Origin: Pseudomonas sp. GM74 | Lineage (GTDB): Bacteria; Pseudomonadota; Gammaproteobacteria; Pseudomonadales; Pseudomonadaceae | NCBI RefSeq assembly: GCF_000282455.1 | Contig: NZ_AKJG01000014.1 | Coordinates: forward strand, 1 to 33,720 | DNA: 33,720 nt | Direction of reading: 5' to 3' | Shown here: positions 23,713 through 33,637 of the stretch, piece after piece | Layout of the letters: each line of letters starts with the position of its first letter | How positions within the stretch are numbered: the stretch's first letter is position 1 | Notes under the pieces: generated by a model | Databases searched by the model: none | What the model was told of the DNA's origin: nothing | What the model saw: only the letters and a program-made list of their open reading frames with translations | Program-made: the position numbers and the translations under genes

Positions 23713-25011
23713 ATGGATATCAAACAGCTCTGGACCAACGTCCTGGACCTTTGGGGTGCCCTCGACCAGCACCCGCTCGTGCACTCCAGCCTGTCGCTGT
23801 TGCTGCTGCTGGCAATTGCGTTGTTCCTCGGACGGGTGGCGCGCTACCTCATCCTGCACGCTGCAAAAATGCTCAGCCGCCAGCCGGCCTTGCACTGGGT
23901 CAATGATTTCCTGCAGAACAAGGTGTTCCATCGCCTGGCGCAGATCACCCCTTCGCTGGTGATCCAGTTCGGTCTCAATCTGGTGCCGGACCTGAGCAAA
24001 ACCAGCCTGAATTTCCTCGGCAACGTCGCGCTGTCCTTCACCTTCCTGTTTCTGCTGCTGGCGGTCAGCGCCCTGCTCAACGCCCTGCTGGACATCTACG
24101 CCCGCACCGAGCACGCCCGCACCCGCTCGATCAAAGGCTATGTGCAACTGGCGAAAATGGTGCTGTACGTATTTGGCGCGATCATCATCGTCGCCACGCT
24201 GATCGACCGCTCGCCGCTGTTGCTGCTGTCGGGTCTGGGCGCCATGTCGGCGGTGATCCTGTTGGTCTACAAGGACACGCTGCTGTCGTTCGTCGCCAGC
24301 GTGCAGTTGACCAGCAACGACATGCTGCGGGTCGGCGACTGGATCGAAATGCCCCAGGTGGGCGCCGACGGCGATGTGGTGGACATCACCTTGCACACGG
24401 TCAAGGTGCAGAACTTCGACAAGACCATCGTCTCGATCCCGACCTGGCGCCTGATGTCCGAGTCGTTCAAGAACTGGCGCGGCATGCAGGCTTCCGGTGG
24501 CCGCCGGATCAAGCGCAGCCTGTTCATCGACGCCAGCGGCGTGCGCTTTCTGCGTGACGACGAGGAGCAGAAGCTGTCCCAGGTGCATTTGCTCACCGAC
24601 TACATGACCCGCAAACAGGCCGAACTCAAGGCCTGGAATGAGGCCCAGGGCAACGTCGCGGCCATGTCGGCCAACCGCCGGCGGATGACCAACATCGGCA
24701 CTTTGCGCGCCTATGCGCTGGCCTACCTGAAGAGTCATCCGGGGATCCAGCCGAACATGACCTGCATGGTGCGCCAGATGCAGACCACGGCCCAGGGCAT
24801 TCCGCTGGAAATCTATTGCTTTACCCGCACCACCGCGTGGGCCGATTACGAGCGGATCCAGGGTGATATTTTCGATTACCTGTTGGCGGTGCTGCCGGAG
24901 TTCGGGTTGAGTCTTTATCAGCAACCCAGCGGATCGGATTTGCGTGCAGGGATATTGCCGGCGGTACTGGGCGCGAGCCATCTTCCCGAAGCGGAAAAAC
25001 GCAGGGTGTAA
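23713..25011 (+). CDS. Mechanosensitive channel, MscS superfamily (YbdG/MscM-like)
   Basis: This 432-aa inner-membrane protein is of the YbdG type. Hydrophobic segments fall at about residues 22-45, 95-125 and 150-200. The pore-lining region and start of the MscS beta domain read LLLLSGLGAMSAVILLVYKDTLLSFVASVQLTSNDMLRVGDWIEMP (about 175-220), and NFDKTIVSIPTWRLMSESFKNWRGM is characteristic of the YbdG branch. Such channels release solutes on hypo-osmotic shock. The 192-bp gap to the divergent helicase is AT-rich around 23590-23680 and should hold both promoters. The ribosome site before the ATG is weak. Confidence 0.87.
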   Translation: MDIKQLWTNVLDLWGALDQHPLVHSSLSLLLLLAIALFLGRVARYLILHAAKMLSRQPALHWVNDFLQNKVFHRLAQITPSLVIQFGLNLVPDLSKTSLNFLGNVALSFTFLFLLLAVSALLNALLDIYARTEHARTRSIKGYVQLAKMVLYVFGAIIIVATLIDRSPLLLLSGLGAMSAVILLVYKDTLLSFVASVQLTSNDMLRVGDWIEMPQVGADGDVVDITLHTVKVQNFDKTIVSIPTWRLMSESFKNWRGMQASGGRRIKRSLFIDASGVRFLRDDEEQKLSQVHLLTDYMTRKQAELKAWNEAQGNVAAMSANRRRMTNIGTLRAYALAYLKSHPGIQPNMTCMVRQMQTTAQGIPLEIYCFTRTTAWADYERIQGDIFDYLLAVLPEFGLSLYQQPSGSDLRAGILPAVLGASHLPEAEKRRV

Positions 25012-25027
25012 CACCACAAAAACAAAT

Positions 25028-25132
25028 GAGGGAGCGGCGGTGCGGCGATCCGACTTGCTCGCGAATGCGGTGGGTCATTCAACATTGATGTCGACTGACA
25101 CTCCGTATTCGCGAGCAAGCCCGCTCCCACAA
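25028..25132. repeat. REPIN with a variant left arm
   Basis: The left arm, GAGGGAGCGGCGGTGCGGCGATCCGACTTG read from 25028, carries the inserted block (inverse TCGGATCGCCGCACCGC). The right arm, TTCGCGAGCAAGCCCGCTCCCAC ending about 25131, is the short form. The spacer contains AACATTGATGTCGACTGACAC, shared with the REPINs at 27929 and 33638. Confidence 0.85.
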
Positions 25133-25160
25133 GGGTTACATCGTTTTCAGAATTTGCGGG

Positions 25161-25805
25161 TTACTTGACCTGCCGCTGCGGTGCCTTGTGCACCATGGTG
25201 TAGGCGTAATCCACGCCCATGCCGTACGCACCGCTGTGTTCCAGCACCAGTTCCATCACAGCCTCGTAAGTGTCCTTGTGCGCCCAGTCACGCTGGTATT
25301 CGAGCAACACTTGTTGCCAGGTCACCGGTACCGCGCCAGCCTGAATCATCCGCTGCACCGACATGTCGTGGGCTTCTTTGCTGGTGCCACCGGAGGCGTC
25401 AGTGACGATGTACACCTCGTAGCCTTCAGCCAGGGCTTCCAGTGCCGGGAAAGTCAGGCAGACCTCGGTCCATAGCGCGGCAATGATCAGCTTCTTGCGA
25501 CCGGTGGCTTTCACCGCGTCGACCAGTGCCTTGTCTTCCCAGGAGTTCATCGAGGTACGCTCGATCGGCTTCTGATCCGGATGCACTGCCAGCAATTCGG
25601 GCCAGATGTAACCGCTGAAGCTCTCGGTTTCGACCGAGGTGTAGATGGTCGGTACGTTGAAGATCTTCGCCGCCTTGGCCAGGCCCACGGTGTTGTTCTT
25701 CAGGGTCTGGCGGTCGATGGACTGCACACCGAATGCCATTTGCGGCTGGTGGTCGATCAGGATCAGGGCGGAGTTGGTTGGGTTGAGCAGTTCACGAATT
25801 GACAT
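25161..25805 (-). CDS. Isochorismatase-family cysteine hydrolase (YcaC-like)
   Basis: This 214-aa protein of the isochorismatase-like hydrolase fold is closest to the YcaC branch. Catalytic-type residues are Asp18 (LILIDHQPQMAFGV) and Cys116 (LWTEVCLTFPAL), and the motif VTDASGGTSKEAHDMSVQRM is typical of YcaC homologues. Related enzymes hydrolyse amides or imides, and the natural substrate of YcaC is unknown. It is divergent from a LysR gene 158 bp away, which probably controls it. The length is normal for the family. Confidence 0.86.
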   Translation of the reverse strand: MSIRELLNPTNSALILIDHQPQMAFGVQSIDRQTLKNNTVGLAKAAKIFNVPTIYTSVETESFSGYIWPELLAVHPDQKPIERTSMNSWEDKALVDAVKATGRKKLIIAALWTEVCLTFPALEALAEGYEVYIVTDASGGTSKEAHDMSVQRMIQAGAVPVTWQQVLLEYQRDWAHKDTYEAVMELVLEHSGAYGMGVDYAYTMVHKAPQRQVK

Positions 25806-25934
25806 GGCGCGTTCCTTTTGATGTCGATACTTCGAATGGGTAAGGGGTTAGTCGACCTTGCCTTCAGCGGCGTTGTTGTCGGCCTGGATGTCACTTTAGG
25901 GGCTGGCAATAAAAGGGACAATTACCTAAAATCG

Positions 25935-25949
25935 AGAATGATTGATTCT
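25935..25949. promoter_or_regulatory. Candidate LysR operator
   Basis: AGAAT-GATTG-ATTCT is a dyad with 5-bp arms in the gap between the divergent hydrolase and LysR genes, embedded in a wider near-symmetric stretch beginning CCTAAAATC and ending CTAAAATAGG. It ends 14 bp before the LysR start, which fits autorepression. Confidence 0.4.
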
Positions 25950-25963
25950 AAAATAGGGACAAT

Positions 25964-26851
25964 ATGGATCGCATCGAATGCATGCGCGCCTTCGTCGTCA
26001 CGGTCGGCGAGAACGGCTTCGCCGCAGCCGCCCGGACCATGGACGTGCCGCGCTCGAAAGTCAGCAAACAGATTCAGGCGCTGGAAGAAGCCATCGGCGT
26101 GCAATTGCTGCAACGCACCACCCGCAGCCTGCACCTGACCGAGGCCGGAGCCGAATATTTCGATGCAGCACGGGAGGTGTTGGCGGCACTGGACGAGGCC
26201 GAGCAACGCGCCCGTGACGGCATCGGCGAGTTACGCGGTGTGTTGCGGGTCAATGCGCCGATGTCGTTCGGTCTTCGGCGGCTGGGGCCGTTGATTCCGC
26301 TGTTTCATGAACAGCACCCGAACATCGAGCTGCAACTGGTGCTCAGCGACCAGCAGGTCGACCCGGTGCGGGGCGGGTTCGACGTGACCATCCGTATCGC
26401 CAGCATGCCCGACTCGACCATGATCGCCCGGCAACTGGCGCCCGCGCCGCGCATCATGGTGGCGTCCCCGGCTTATCTCGAGCGCGCGGGCATTCCACAC
26501 ACTCCGCAGGATCTGCGCGCCCATCAATGCCTGAACTACGGGTATCTGCAGAGCGGTGTAAGCCTGCAACTGTGCAATGGCAAGGAAACCCAGCGGGTGA
26601 ACGTCACCGGCCCACTCCACGCCAACAACGGCGACCTGCTCGCCCAGGCCGCCGAAGCCGGCATGGGCATCGCCTTGCTGCCCGACTTCATCGTCGAGGA
26701 TGCGCTGGCGGCCGGGCGACTGGTGCCGGTACTGTGCGAGTGGCAGGCCCCGGCGATTACCATCAATGCGGTGTACTCGTCGGCCCGACGGTTGCCGCAG
26801 AAGACCCGGGCGTTTATCGAGTTTCTGGTGGCGCAACTGGCGCCGAAGTGA
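25964..26851 (+). CDS. LysR-family transcriptional regulator
   Basis: This 295-aa LysR regulator has a helix-turn-helix at residues 1-60 (MDRIECMRAFVVTVGENGFAAAARTMDVPRSKVSKQIQALEEAIG) and an effector domain from about 90. The RVNAPMSFG, LSDQQVDPVRGGFDVTIRI and LPDFIVEDALAAGRLVPVL segments place it in the common CrgA/DmlR-like subgroup, which often controls a divergent enzyme gene. Here the divergent gene is the isochorismatase-family hydrolase. AGGG lies shortly before the ATG. A REPIN follows 23 bp after the stop. Confidence 0.88.
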   Translation: MDRIECMRAFVVTVGENGFAAAARTMDVPRSKVSKQIQALEEAIGVQLLQRTTRSLHLTEAGAEYFDAAREVLAALDEAEQRARDGIGELRGVLRVNAPMSFGLRRLGPLIPLFHEQHPNIELQLVLSDQQVDPVRGGFDVTIRIASMPDSTMIARQLAPAPRIMVASPAYLERAGIPHTPQDLRAHQCLNYGYLQSGVSLQLCNGKETQRVNVTGPLHANNGDLLAQAAEAGMGIALLPDFIVEDALAAGRLVPVLCEWQAPAITINAVYSSARRLPQKTRAFIEFLVAQLAPK

Positions 26852-26874
26852 TTTTCAAAGATCACACAATCTAG

Positions 26875-26977
26875 TGTGGGAGCGGGCTTGTTCGCGAAGG
26901 CGTCGTGTCAGTCGATATCATTGCCACTGGACACCGCATTCGCGAGCAAGTCGGATCGCCGCACCGCCGCTCCCACA
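26875..26977. repeat. REPIN with a variant right arm
   Basis: The left arm is the short form (TGTGGGAGCGGGCTTGTTCG), and the right arm from about 26939 reads TTCGCGAGCAAGTCGGATCG, continues CCGCACCGC and ends CGCTCCCACA. The inserted block is thus in the opposite arm to the copy at 25028. The spacer is inverted relative to the other REPINs (GTGTCAGTCGATATCATT). It ends 4 bp before the stop codon of the next gene. Confidence 0.85.
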
Positions 26978-26981
26978 AGGT

Positions 26982-27848
26982 TCAGTGAACGGCCAGAGGT
27001 TTACGTACACCCAATCTGCTGATCCACACCGCCAGCAAAATCACGGAACCGCCGAGCAACAACCGCCCCGGTTCTTCATGCTGGTTCCAGATCAGCAGGT
27101 TGACCAGCAGCCCCACCGGCACATGCAGGTTGTTCATCACCGCCAGGGTCCCGCCGTTGACCAGGCACGCGCCCTTGTTCCACCAGTACAGCCCCAAAGC
27201 GGTCGAGACCAGACCGAGGAACAGCAGCACACCCCATTGCAGCGGTGCTTCGGGCAGGAAGTTCTGTTTGCCGAACAATAGAAACGCCGGCAACGCCACC
27301 GCCAGTGCGCCGAGGTAGAAGTAGCCGAAGCGTCGGTAATGCGGCAGATCGCTCGGGTGGCGCGCGACCAGGTGTTTGTAGAGCACCTGGCCTGCGGCGT
27401 AGGTGAAGTTGGCCAGTTGCAGCAACAGGAACCCCATGAAGAAGTCCGGGTTGATCCGGTCAAAGCGAATCACCGCCGCCCCCGCCACCGCCACCAGCGC
27501 CGCGACCAGGGCCCAGGGATTGAAGCGACGGTTGAGCGCATCTTCGATCAGGGTGACGTGCAGCGGCGTGAGGATGGTGAACAACAGCACTTCCGGCACC
27601 GTCAGTACGCGAAAGCTCAGGTACAGGCAGACGTACGTCACGCCGAACTGCAACGCGCCGATCAACAGCATGCCGCGCATGAACGCCGGTTCCACCGAGC
27701 GCCAGCGGGTCAGCGGGATGAACACCAGCCCTGCCAGCAGCACCCGCACCAGCACGGCAAAGTAACTGTCGACATGACCGGCCAGGTATTCGCCGATCAA
27801 ACTGAAGGAAAACGCCTGGATTAGCGTGACAAAAAGTAGATAGCCCAT
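26982..27848 (-). CDS. EamA/DMT-family transporter (carboxylate/amino acid/amine type)
   Basis: This 288-aa protein with ten predicted membrane segments starts MGYLLFVTLIQAFSFSLIGEYLAG and has a conserved stretch VPEVLLFTILTPLHVTLIEDALNRRF at about residues 87-112, as in transporters annotated as carboxylate/amino acid/amine exporters. The second EamA repeat runs from about 145 (LLLQLANFTYAAGQVLYKHL). The ATG at 27848 has GAGG 5 bp upstream; the longer open frame merely continues through a REPIN. Substrate unknown. It is bounded on both sides by REPINs. Confidence 0.87.
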   Translation of the reverse strand: MGYLLFVTLIQAFSFSLIGEYLAGHVDSYFAVLVRVLLAGLVFIPLTRWRSVEPAFMRGMLLIGALQFGVTYVCLYLSFRVLTVPEVLLFTILTPLHVTLIEDALNRRFNPWALVAALVAVAGAAVIRFDRINPDFFMGFLLLQLANFTYAAGQVLYKHLVARHPSDLPHYRRFGYFYLGALAVALPAFLLFGKQNFLPEAPLQWGVLLFLGLVSTALGLYWWNKGACLVNGGTLAVMNNLHVPVGLLVNLLIWNQHEEPGRLLLGGSVILLAVWISRLGVRKPLAVH

Positions 27849-27928
27849 GCTCGCCTCATTTCGAATGGCGGCGACGATAGCGGGTTTTGCTGCTGATCGC
27901 GAACACCCAAACAATACAAAAATCCATT

Positions 27929-28017
27929 GTGGGAGCGAGCTTGCTCGCGATAGCGGTGGATCAGTCAACATCATTGTCGACTGACACTCAGTCATCGCGA
28001 GCAAGCTCGCTCCCACA
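27929..28017. repeat. REPIN (GAGCTTGCTCGCGATAG subtype)
   Basis: The left arm TGTGGGAGCGAGCTTGCTCG and the right arm CGAGCAAGCTCGCTCCCACA are exact inverses, with the spacer TCAGTCAACATCATTGTCGA and CTGACACTCAGTC. It lies just upstream of the leftward EamA gene. The core differs from the GCGGGCTTG type by using GAGCTTG. Confidence 0.9.
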
Positions 28018-28047
28018 GGTTTTTTAGGTGCTTGTTAAATCCCGGGC

Positions 28048-28085
28048 AAAAAAAAGCCCGATCTCGCTAAAGCGTTCAATCGGGC
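28048..28085 (-). terminator. Rho-independent terminator of azoR
   Basis: On the minus strand GCCCGAT (28085-28079) pairs with ATCGGGC (28062-28056), followed by a run of eight T. It lies about 110 bp downstream of the azoreductase stop codon. Confidence 0.88.
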
Positions 28086-28193
28086 CAGGGCACTCAGGAG
28101 CAACAAGTGCGAAGGGAGGTTCGATGCGCGTACAGGCTTGAAGGGTTGCGCCAGGTCACTAGACCATCCAGCGATTATCTGGCGATTAACCGG

Positions 28194-28793
28194 TCAGGCC
28201 ACTTGGGAAAGCTTGGCGTTCGCCTGGTTCAGGCCTTTCTCCTGGAAGTCACCGCCCAGGTTCATGCCTTCGGCGTGGATGAACGTCACGTCGTGGATGC
28301 CGATGAAGCCCATGACCTGACGCAGGTACGGTTCCTGGTGATCGGCGGTGCTGCCGGCGTAGATACCGCCGCGAGCCGTCAACACATAGGCACGCTTGCC
28401 GCTGAGCAGGCCTTGCGGGCCGGTTTCGGTGTACTTGAAGGTCACGCCGGCACGCAGCACATGGTCGAGCCAGGCTTTCAGGGTGCTGGGGATCGCAAAG
28501 TTGTACATGGGCGCGGCCATGACCAGTACATCGGCGGCGAGCAATTCGTCGGTCAACTGGTTGGAGCGTTCCAGGGACGCCTGTTCGATGTCGCTGCGCT
28601 GCTCGGCGGGTTTCATCCAGCCACCCAGCAGGTTGATGTCCAGGTGCGGCACCGGCTTGACGGCCAGGTCCCGGACAGTGATCCGGTCATTCGGGTGAGC
28701 GGCTTTCCACTGGCTGATGAAGGTCTGGGTCAGTTGGCGGGAAACCGAGTCTTGCTGACGGGCACTGCTTTCGATGATCAGAACGTGGGACAT
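28194..28793 (-). CDS. azoR: FMN-dependent NADH-azoreductase
   Basis: This 199-aa flavodoxin-fold oxidoreductase has the phosphate loop near the start (SSARQQDSVSRQL, residues 9-21) and the AzoR motif PMYNFAIPSTLKAWLDHVLRAG (95-116). The segment GVTFKYTETGPQGLL and the TARGG loop follow. Such enzymes reduce azo dyes and quinones with NADH, and the physiological role is probably quinone detoxification. The length agrees with the family. Its AT-rich upstream region (about 28830-28915) has no divergent gene, so no dedicated local regulator is visible. A strong terminator follows. Confidence 0.93.
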   Translation of the reverse strand: MSHVLIIESSARQQDSVSRQLTQTFISQWKAAHPNDRITVRDLAVKPVPHLDINLLGGWMKPAEQRSDIEQASLERSNQLTDELLAADVLVMAAPMYNFAIPSTLKAWLDHVLRAGVTFKYTETGPQGLLSGKRAYVLTARGGIYAGSTADHQEPYLRQVMGFIGIHDVTFIHAEGMNLGGDFQEKGLNQANAKLSQVA

Positions 28794-28919
28794 GGGATGT
28801 AGCCTCCATCTGAGAATGCTGTAGGTCGATGGAGTGAAGGTTAAACAGAGTCATATCGATGAAAAAGCGCAAATAACTGCTATAACCCATCAATAAATTC
28901 GTTTATAAGCTCAGCATAT

Positions 28920-29011
28920 CTGTGGGAGCGGGCTTGCTCGCGAAGGCGCCGAGTCAGGCAAATAATATTTTGAATGACAAAACGCTTTCGCGAGCAAGCC
29001 CGCTCCCACAG
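28920..29011. repeat. REPIN (GCGGGCTTGCTCGCGAA subtype)
   Basis: The left arm CTGTGGGAGCGGGCTTGCTC (from 28920) and the right arm GAGCAAGCCCGCTCCCACAG (to 29011) are exact inverses, with a divergent AT-rich spacer (AAATAATATTTTGAATGAC). It lies between the azoR promoter region and the 3' end of the small secreted-protein gene. Confidence 0.9.
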
Positions 29012-29021
29012 GAGATTGCTG

Positions 29022-29336
29022 TCATTTCGGGGTGCAGCTCAGCTCGATGCGCAGCTTGATGATGTTGCGGCTGAACTTGGCGGTGGCATTTTTGTGCTTG
29101 CCGGCCGGTACGTCGATCTTGCGGGTACGTGGTGCTTCCGGACCATTGATGAAAACGGCTTTGCAGCTTGCATCGACGTCGCCGTAGTTGGCCACCTGGA
29201 TGGAGCCGATGTCGCTATCCGTGTCGTAGGTCTGGTAATCGATTTTCATGCCGTTGAGGTCTTTCTTCACATCGATCGGGTAAGCCATCGCCGTCAGCGG
29301 CAGCAGCGCCAGCAGCACACAACAGAATTTTTTCAT
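29022..29336 (-). CDS. Small secreted protein, 104 aa, unknown function
   Basis: This protein has a clear Sec signal peptide (MKKFCCVLLALLPLTAMA, cleaved before Tyr19). The mature domain of about 86 residues is basic, predicted mostly beta, with two Cys (Cys58 and Cys101) that could form a disulfide in the periplasm. It is a recurring Pseudomonas hypothetical protein that I cannot assign to a function. It is divergent from the LysR gene at 29386, with 49 bp between, so the two may share control. Its stop lies 10 bp from a REPIN. Confidence 0.82.
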   Translation of the reverse strand: MKKFCCVLLALLPLTAMAYPIDVKKDLNGMKIDYQTYDTDSDIGSIQVANYGDVDASCKAVFINGPEAPRTRKIDVPAGKHKNATAKFSRNIIKLRIELSCTPK

Positions 29337-29385
29337 TCAGCAGCCTCCAATAAGGGCTGCCAGCTTAGGACAAGAGGAGCTCAAC

Positions 29386-30309
29386 ATGAAAGCGCCCCGC
29401 GTGACCCTTGATCAATGGCGAACGCTGCAGGCCGTGGTCGATCACGGTGGTTTCGCCCAAGCCGCCGAGGCGCTGCATCGCTCGCAATCGTCGGTCAGCT
29501 ACACCGTGGCTCGCATGCAGGATCAGCTCGGTGTGCCGTTGCTGCGCATCGACGGACGCAAAGCCGTGCTGACCGAAGCCGGCGGCGTGCTGTTGCGCCG
29601 CTCCCGGCAACTGGTGAAACAGGCCAGTCAACTCGAAGACCTGGCCCATCATATGGAGCAGGGCTGGGAAGCCGAAGTACGCCTGGTGGTCGATGCCGCT
29701 TACCCAAGCGCCCGCCTCGTCCGCGCCTTGACCGCATTCATGCCGCAAAGCCGTGGCTGCCGGGTGCGCCTGCGTGAGGAAGTGCTGTCGGGCGTGGAGG
29801 AAGTCCTGCTCGAAGGCGTGGCCGACCTGGCCATCACGGGGTTCAGTATTCCCGGTTACCTGGGCGCGGAATTGAGCGACGTCGAGTTCATCGCGGTTGC
29901 CCACCCGGAACATCCCCTGCACCGCCTCAACCGCGAACTGAGCTTCCAGGACCTGGAAAGCCAGATGCAAGTGGTGATCCGCGACTCGGGGCGCCAGCAA
30001 CCACGGGACGTCGGCTGGCTCGGTGCCGAACAGCGCTGGACCGTCGGTAGCCTGGCCACCGCCGCGACCTTCGTCAGCAGCGGCCTGGGTTTTGCCTGGC
30101 TGCCCAGGCACTTGATCGAACGGGAACTCAAGGAAGGCACGCTCAAGCTGCTACCGTTGGATCAGGGCGGCAGCCGCAACCCGAGCTTCTACCTGTATTC
30201 GAACAAGGACAAACCGCTGGGGCCGGCCACGCAGATTCTCATCGAACTGCTGCGTACGTTTGACACCGCCCCACTGGACGCACCGTTCGCCGCCCCCGAA
30301 CAAGCCTGA
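29386..30309 (+). CDS. LysR-family transcriptional regulator
   Basis: This 307-aa LysR regulator has a helix-turn-helix at about residues 7-65 (VTLDQWRTLQAVVDHGGFAQAAEALHRSQSSVSYTVARMQDQLG) and an effector-binding domain after 90 (VRLVVDAAYPSARLVRALTAFMPQ; GLGFAWLPRHLI). GAGGAG lies 6 bp before the ATG. An alpha/beta hydrolase gene starts 14 bp after its stop and a cyclophilin gene 3 bp after that, so the regulator appears to head an operon rather than stand divergent to its target. Confidence 0.88.
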   Translation: MKAPRVTLDQWRTLQAVVDHGGFAQAAEALHRSQSSVSYTVARMQDQLGVPLLRIDGRKAVLTEAGGVLLRRSRQLVKQASQLEDLAHHMEQGWEAEVRLVVDAAYPSARLVRALTAFMPQSRGCRVRLREEVLSGVEEVLLEGVADLAITGFSIPGYLGAELSDVEFIAVAHPEHPLHRLNRELSFQDLESQMQVVIRDSGRQQPRDVGWLGAEQRWTVGSLATAATFVSSGLGFAWLPRHLIERELKEGTLKLLPLDQGGSRNPSFYLYSNKDKPLGPATQILIELLRTFDTAPLDAPFAAPEQA

Positions 30310-30323
30310 CACGGAGTGTATGC

Positions 30324-31127
30324 ATGGCCTATTTCGAACACGAAGGTTGCAACCTGCACTATGAGGAATATGGCCACGGCACGCCGCTGCTGCTGGTCCA
30401 CGGCCTCGGTTCCAGCACCCTGGACTGGGAAAAGCAGATCCCGGCACTGGCCACCCGCTACCGGGTGATCGTCCCGGATGTGCGCGGTCACGGCCGATCG
30501 GACAAACCCCGGGATCGCTACAGCATTGCCGGATTCAGTGCCGACCTGATTGCATTGATCGAGCACCTCAATATCGGTCCGGCACATTATGTCGGCCTGT
30601 CCATGGGCGGCATGATCGGCTTCCAGTTGGGCGTGGATCAGCCGCAACTGCTCAAGAGCCTGTGCATTGTCAACAGCGCGCCCGAGGTCAAGCTGCGCAG
30701 CTACGATGACTACTGGCAGTGGTTCAAGCGCTGGACCCTGATGCACGCACTCAGCCTGCGCACCATCGGCAAGGCGCTGGGCGGCAAGCTGTTCCCAAAA
30801 CCCGAGCAGGCCGAATTGCGACAAAAGATGGCCGAGCGCTGGGCAAAAAACGACAAACATGCTTATCTCGCCAGCTTCAATGCCATTGTCGGCTGGGGGG
30901 TCCAGGAACGACTTTCGAAGGTCACCTGTCCAACCCTCATCGTCAGCGCCGACAGGGACTACACACCGGTGGCGCTGAAGGAAAACTACGTAAAACTGCT
31001 GCCCGACGCGCGGCTGGTGGTGATCACCGATTCACGCCACGCCACGCCGCTGGACCAGCCGGAACACTTCAACCAAACACTGCTGGAGTTTCTGGCCGCA
31101 GTCGACACCACCACTCAGGATCACTGA
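30324..31127 (+). CDS. Alpha/beta-fold hydrolase
   Basis: This 267-aa cytoplasmic hydrolase has an oxyanion-hole region LLVHGLGSS (residues 23-31), DVRGHGRSDKP (52-62) and a nucleophile elbow GLSMGG with Ser93. The remaining catalytic residues are probably the Asp in VSADRDYTP and the His in DSRHATPLDQPEHF. The overall pattern is that of esterases, lactonases and 3-oxoadipate enol-lactonase-like enzymes, and no cofactor or substrate can be read out. It is 14 bp after the LysR gene and 3 bp before the cyclophilin gene. Confidence 0.87.
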   Translation: MAYFEHEGCNLHYEEYGHGTPLLLVHGLGSSTLDWEKQIPALATRYRVIVPDVRGHGRSDKPRDRYSIAGFSADLIALIEHLNIGPAHYVGLSMGGMIGFQLGVDQPQLLKSLCIVNSAPEVKLRSYDDYWQWFKRWTLMHALSLRTIGKALGGKLFPKPEQAELRQKMAERWAKNDKHAYLASFNAIVGWGVQERLSKVTCPTLIVSADRDYTPVALKENYVKLLPDARLVVITDSRHATPLDQPEHFNQTLLEFLAAVDTTTQDH

Positions 31128-31130
31128 CCC

Positions 31131-31688
31131 ATGCTGAAAAAAATCGCCCTCGCCGCAGGCTCCGTCCTGTTTGCCGCCAACCTGATGGCCGCGACGCCGG
31201 AAAAGGCACCGCATGTGCTGCTGGAAACCACCAACGGCCAGATCGAAATCGAACTGGACCCGGTCAAGGCCCCGATCAGTACCAAGAACTTCCTTGAGTA
31301 CGTCGACAAAGGCTTCTACAACAACACGATTTTCCACCGGGTGATCCCGGGGTTCATGGTCCAGGGTGGTGGATTCACTCAACAGATGCAGCAAAAAGAC
31401 ACCAACGCACCGATCAGGAACGAATCGAAAAACGGCCTGCATAACGTGCGCGGCACCTTGTCCATGGCCCGTACCTCGGTGCCTGACTCGGCCACCAGCC
31501 AGTTCTTCATCAACGTCAAGGACAACGACTTCCTTGACCAGGGCGATGGCTACGCGGTATTCGGCAAAGTGGTCAAAGGCATGGACGTGGTGGACATCAT
31601 CGTCAATTCGCCAACCACCGTCCGTGGCGGCATGAAGGATGTGCCGGCCGATCCTGTGTTCATCAAGTCGGCCAAGCGCATCGACTGA
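31131..31688 (+). CDS. ppiA: Periplasmic cyclophilin-type peptidyl-prolyl isomerase
   Basis: This 185-aa cyclophilin has a signal peptide ([20 protein letters not shown]), so it is exported to the periplasm, where it helps fold proteins by cis-trans isomerisation of X-Pro bonds. Active-site features are [13 protein letters not shown] (residues 68-80, with catalytic Arg70) and [14 protein letters not shown] (123-136). Length and layout match E. coli PpiA. Its start is 3 bp after the hydrolase stop, so the two are coupled. Symbol assigned by similarity and localisation; a cytoplasmic PpiB is excluded by the signal peptide. Confidence 0.9.
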   Translation: MLKKIALAAGSVLFAANLMAATPEKAPHVLLETTNGQIEIELDPVKAPISTKNFLEYVDKGFYNNTIFHRVIPGFMVQGGGFTQQMQQKDTNAPIRNESKNGLHNVRGTLSMARTSVPDSATSQFFINVKDNDFLDQGDGYAVFGKVVKGMDVVDIIVNSPTTVRGGMKDVPADPVFIKSAKRID

Positions 31689-31782
31689 GACTAAGCTGGA
31701 CAAGGATGTCCGAGCCGTTGCCGGTGTTTGCCGGCAACGCTCAAACCGTTAAAAGGAGAGCCCGCCCGCGGGCGAACAACCC

Positions 31783-33615
<1,833 letters not shown>

Positions 33616-33637
33616 GCTATTGAACAATACACTTCCC

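Noticed and set aside
22180..25017. A single leftward 945-codon frame covering the helicase and the region upstream
   Set aside because: The part above 23520 is antisense to the MscS-type channel gene, has no family similarity and is rich in His/Gln/Arg as expected of a shadow frame. The helicase begins at the GTG at 23520, which has a ribosome site.
27929..29011. Closely spaced palindromes as a CRISPR array
   Set aside because: The repeats are inverted pairs far apart around genes, not direct repeats with uniform spacers, and no cas gene is present. They are REPINs.
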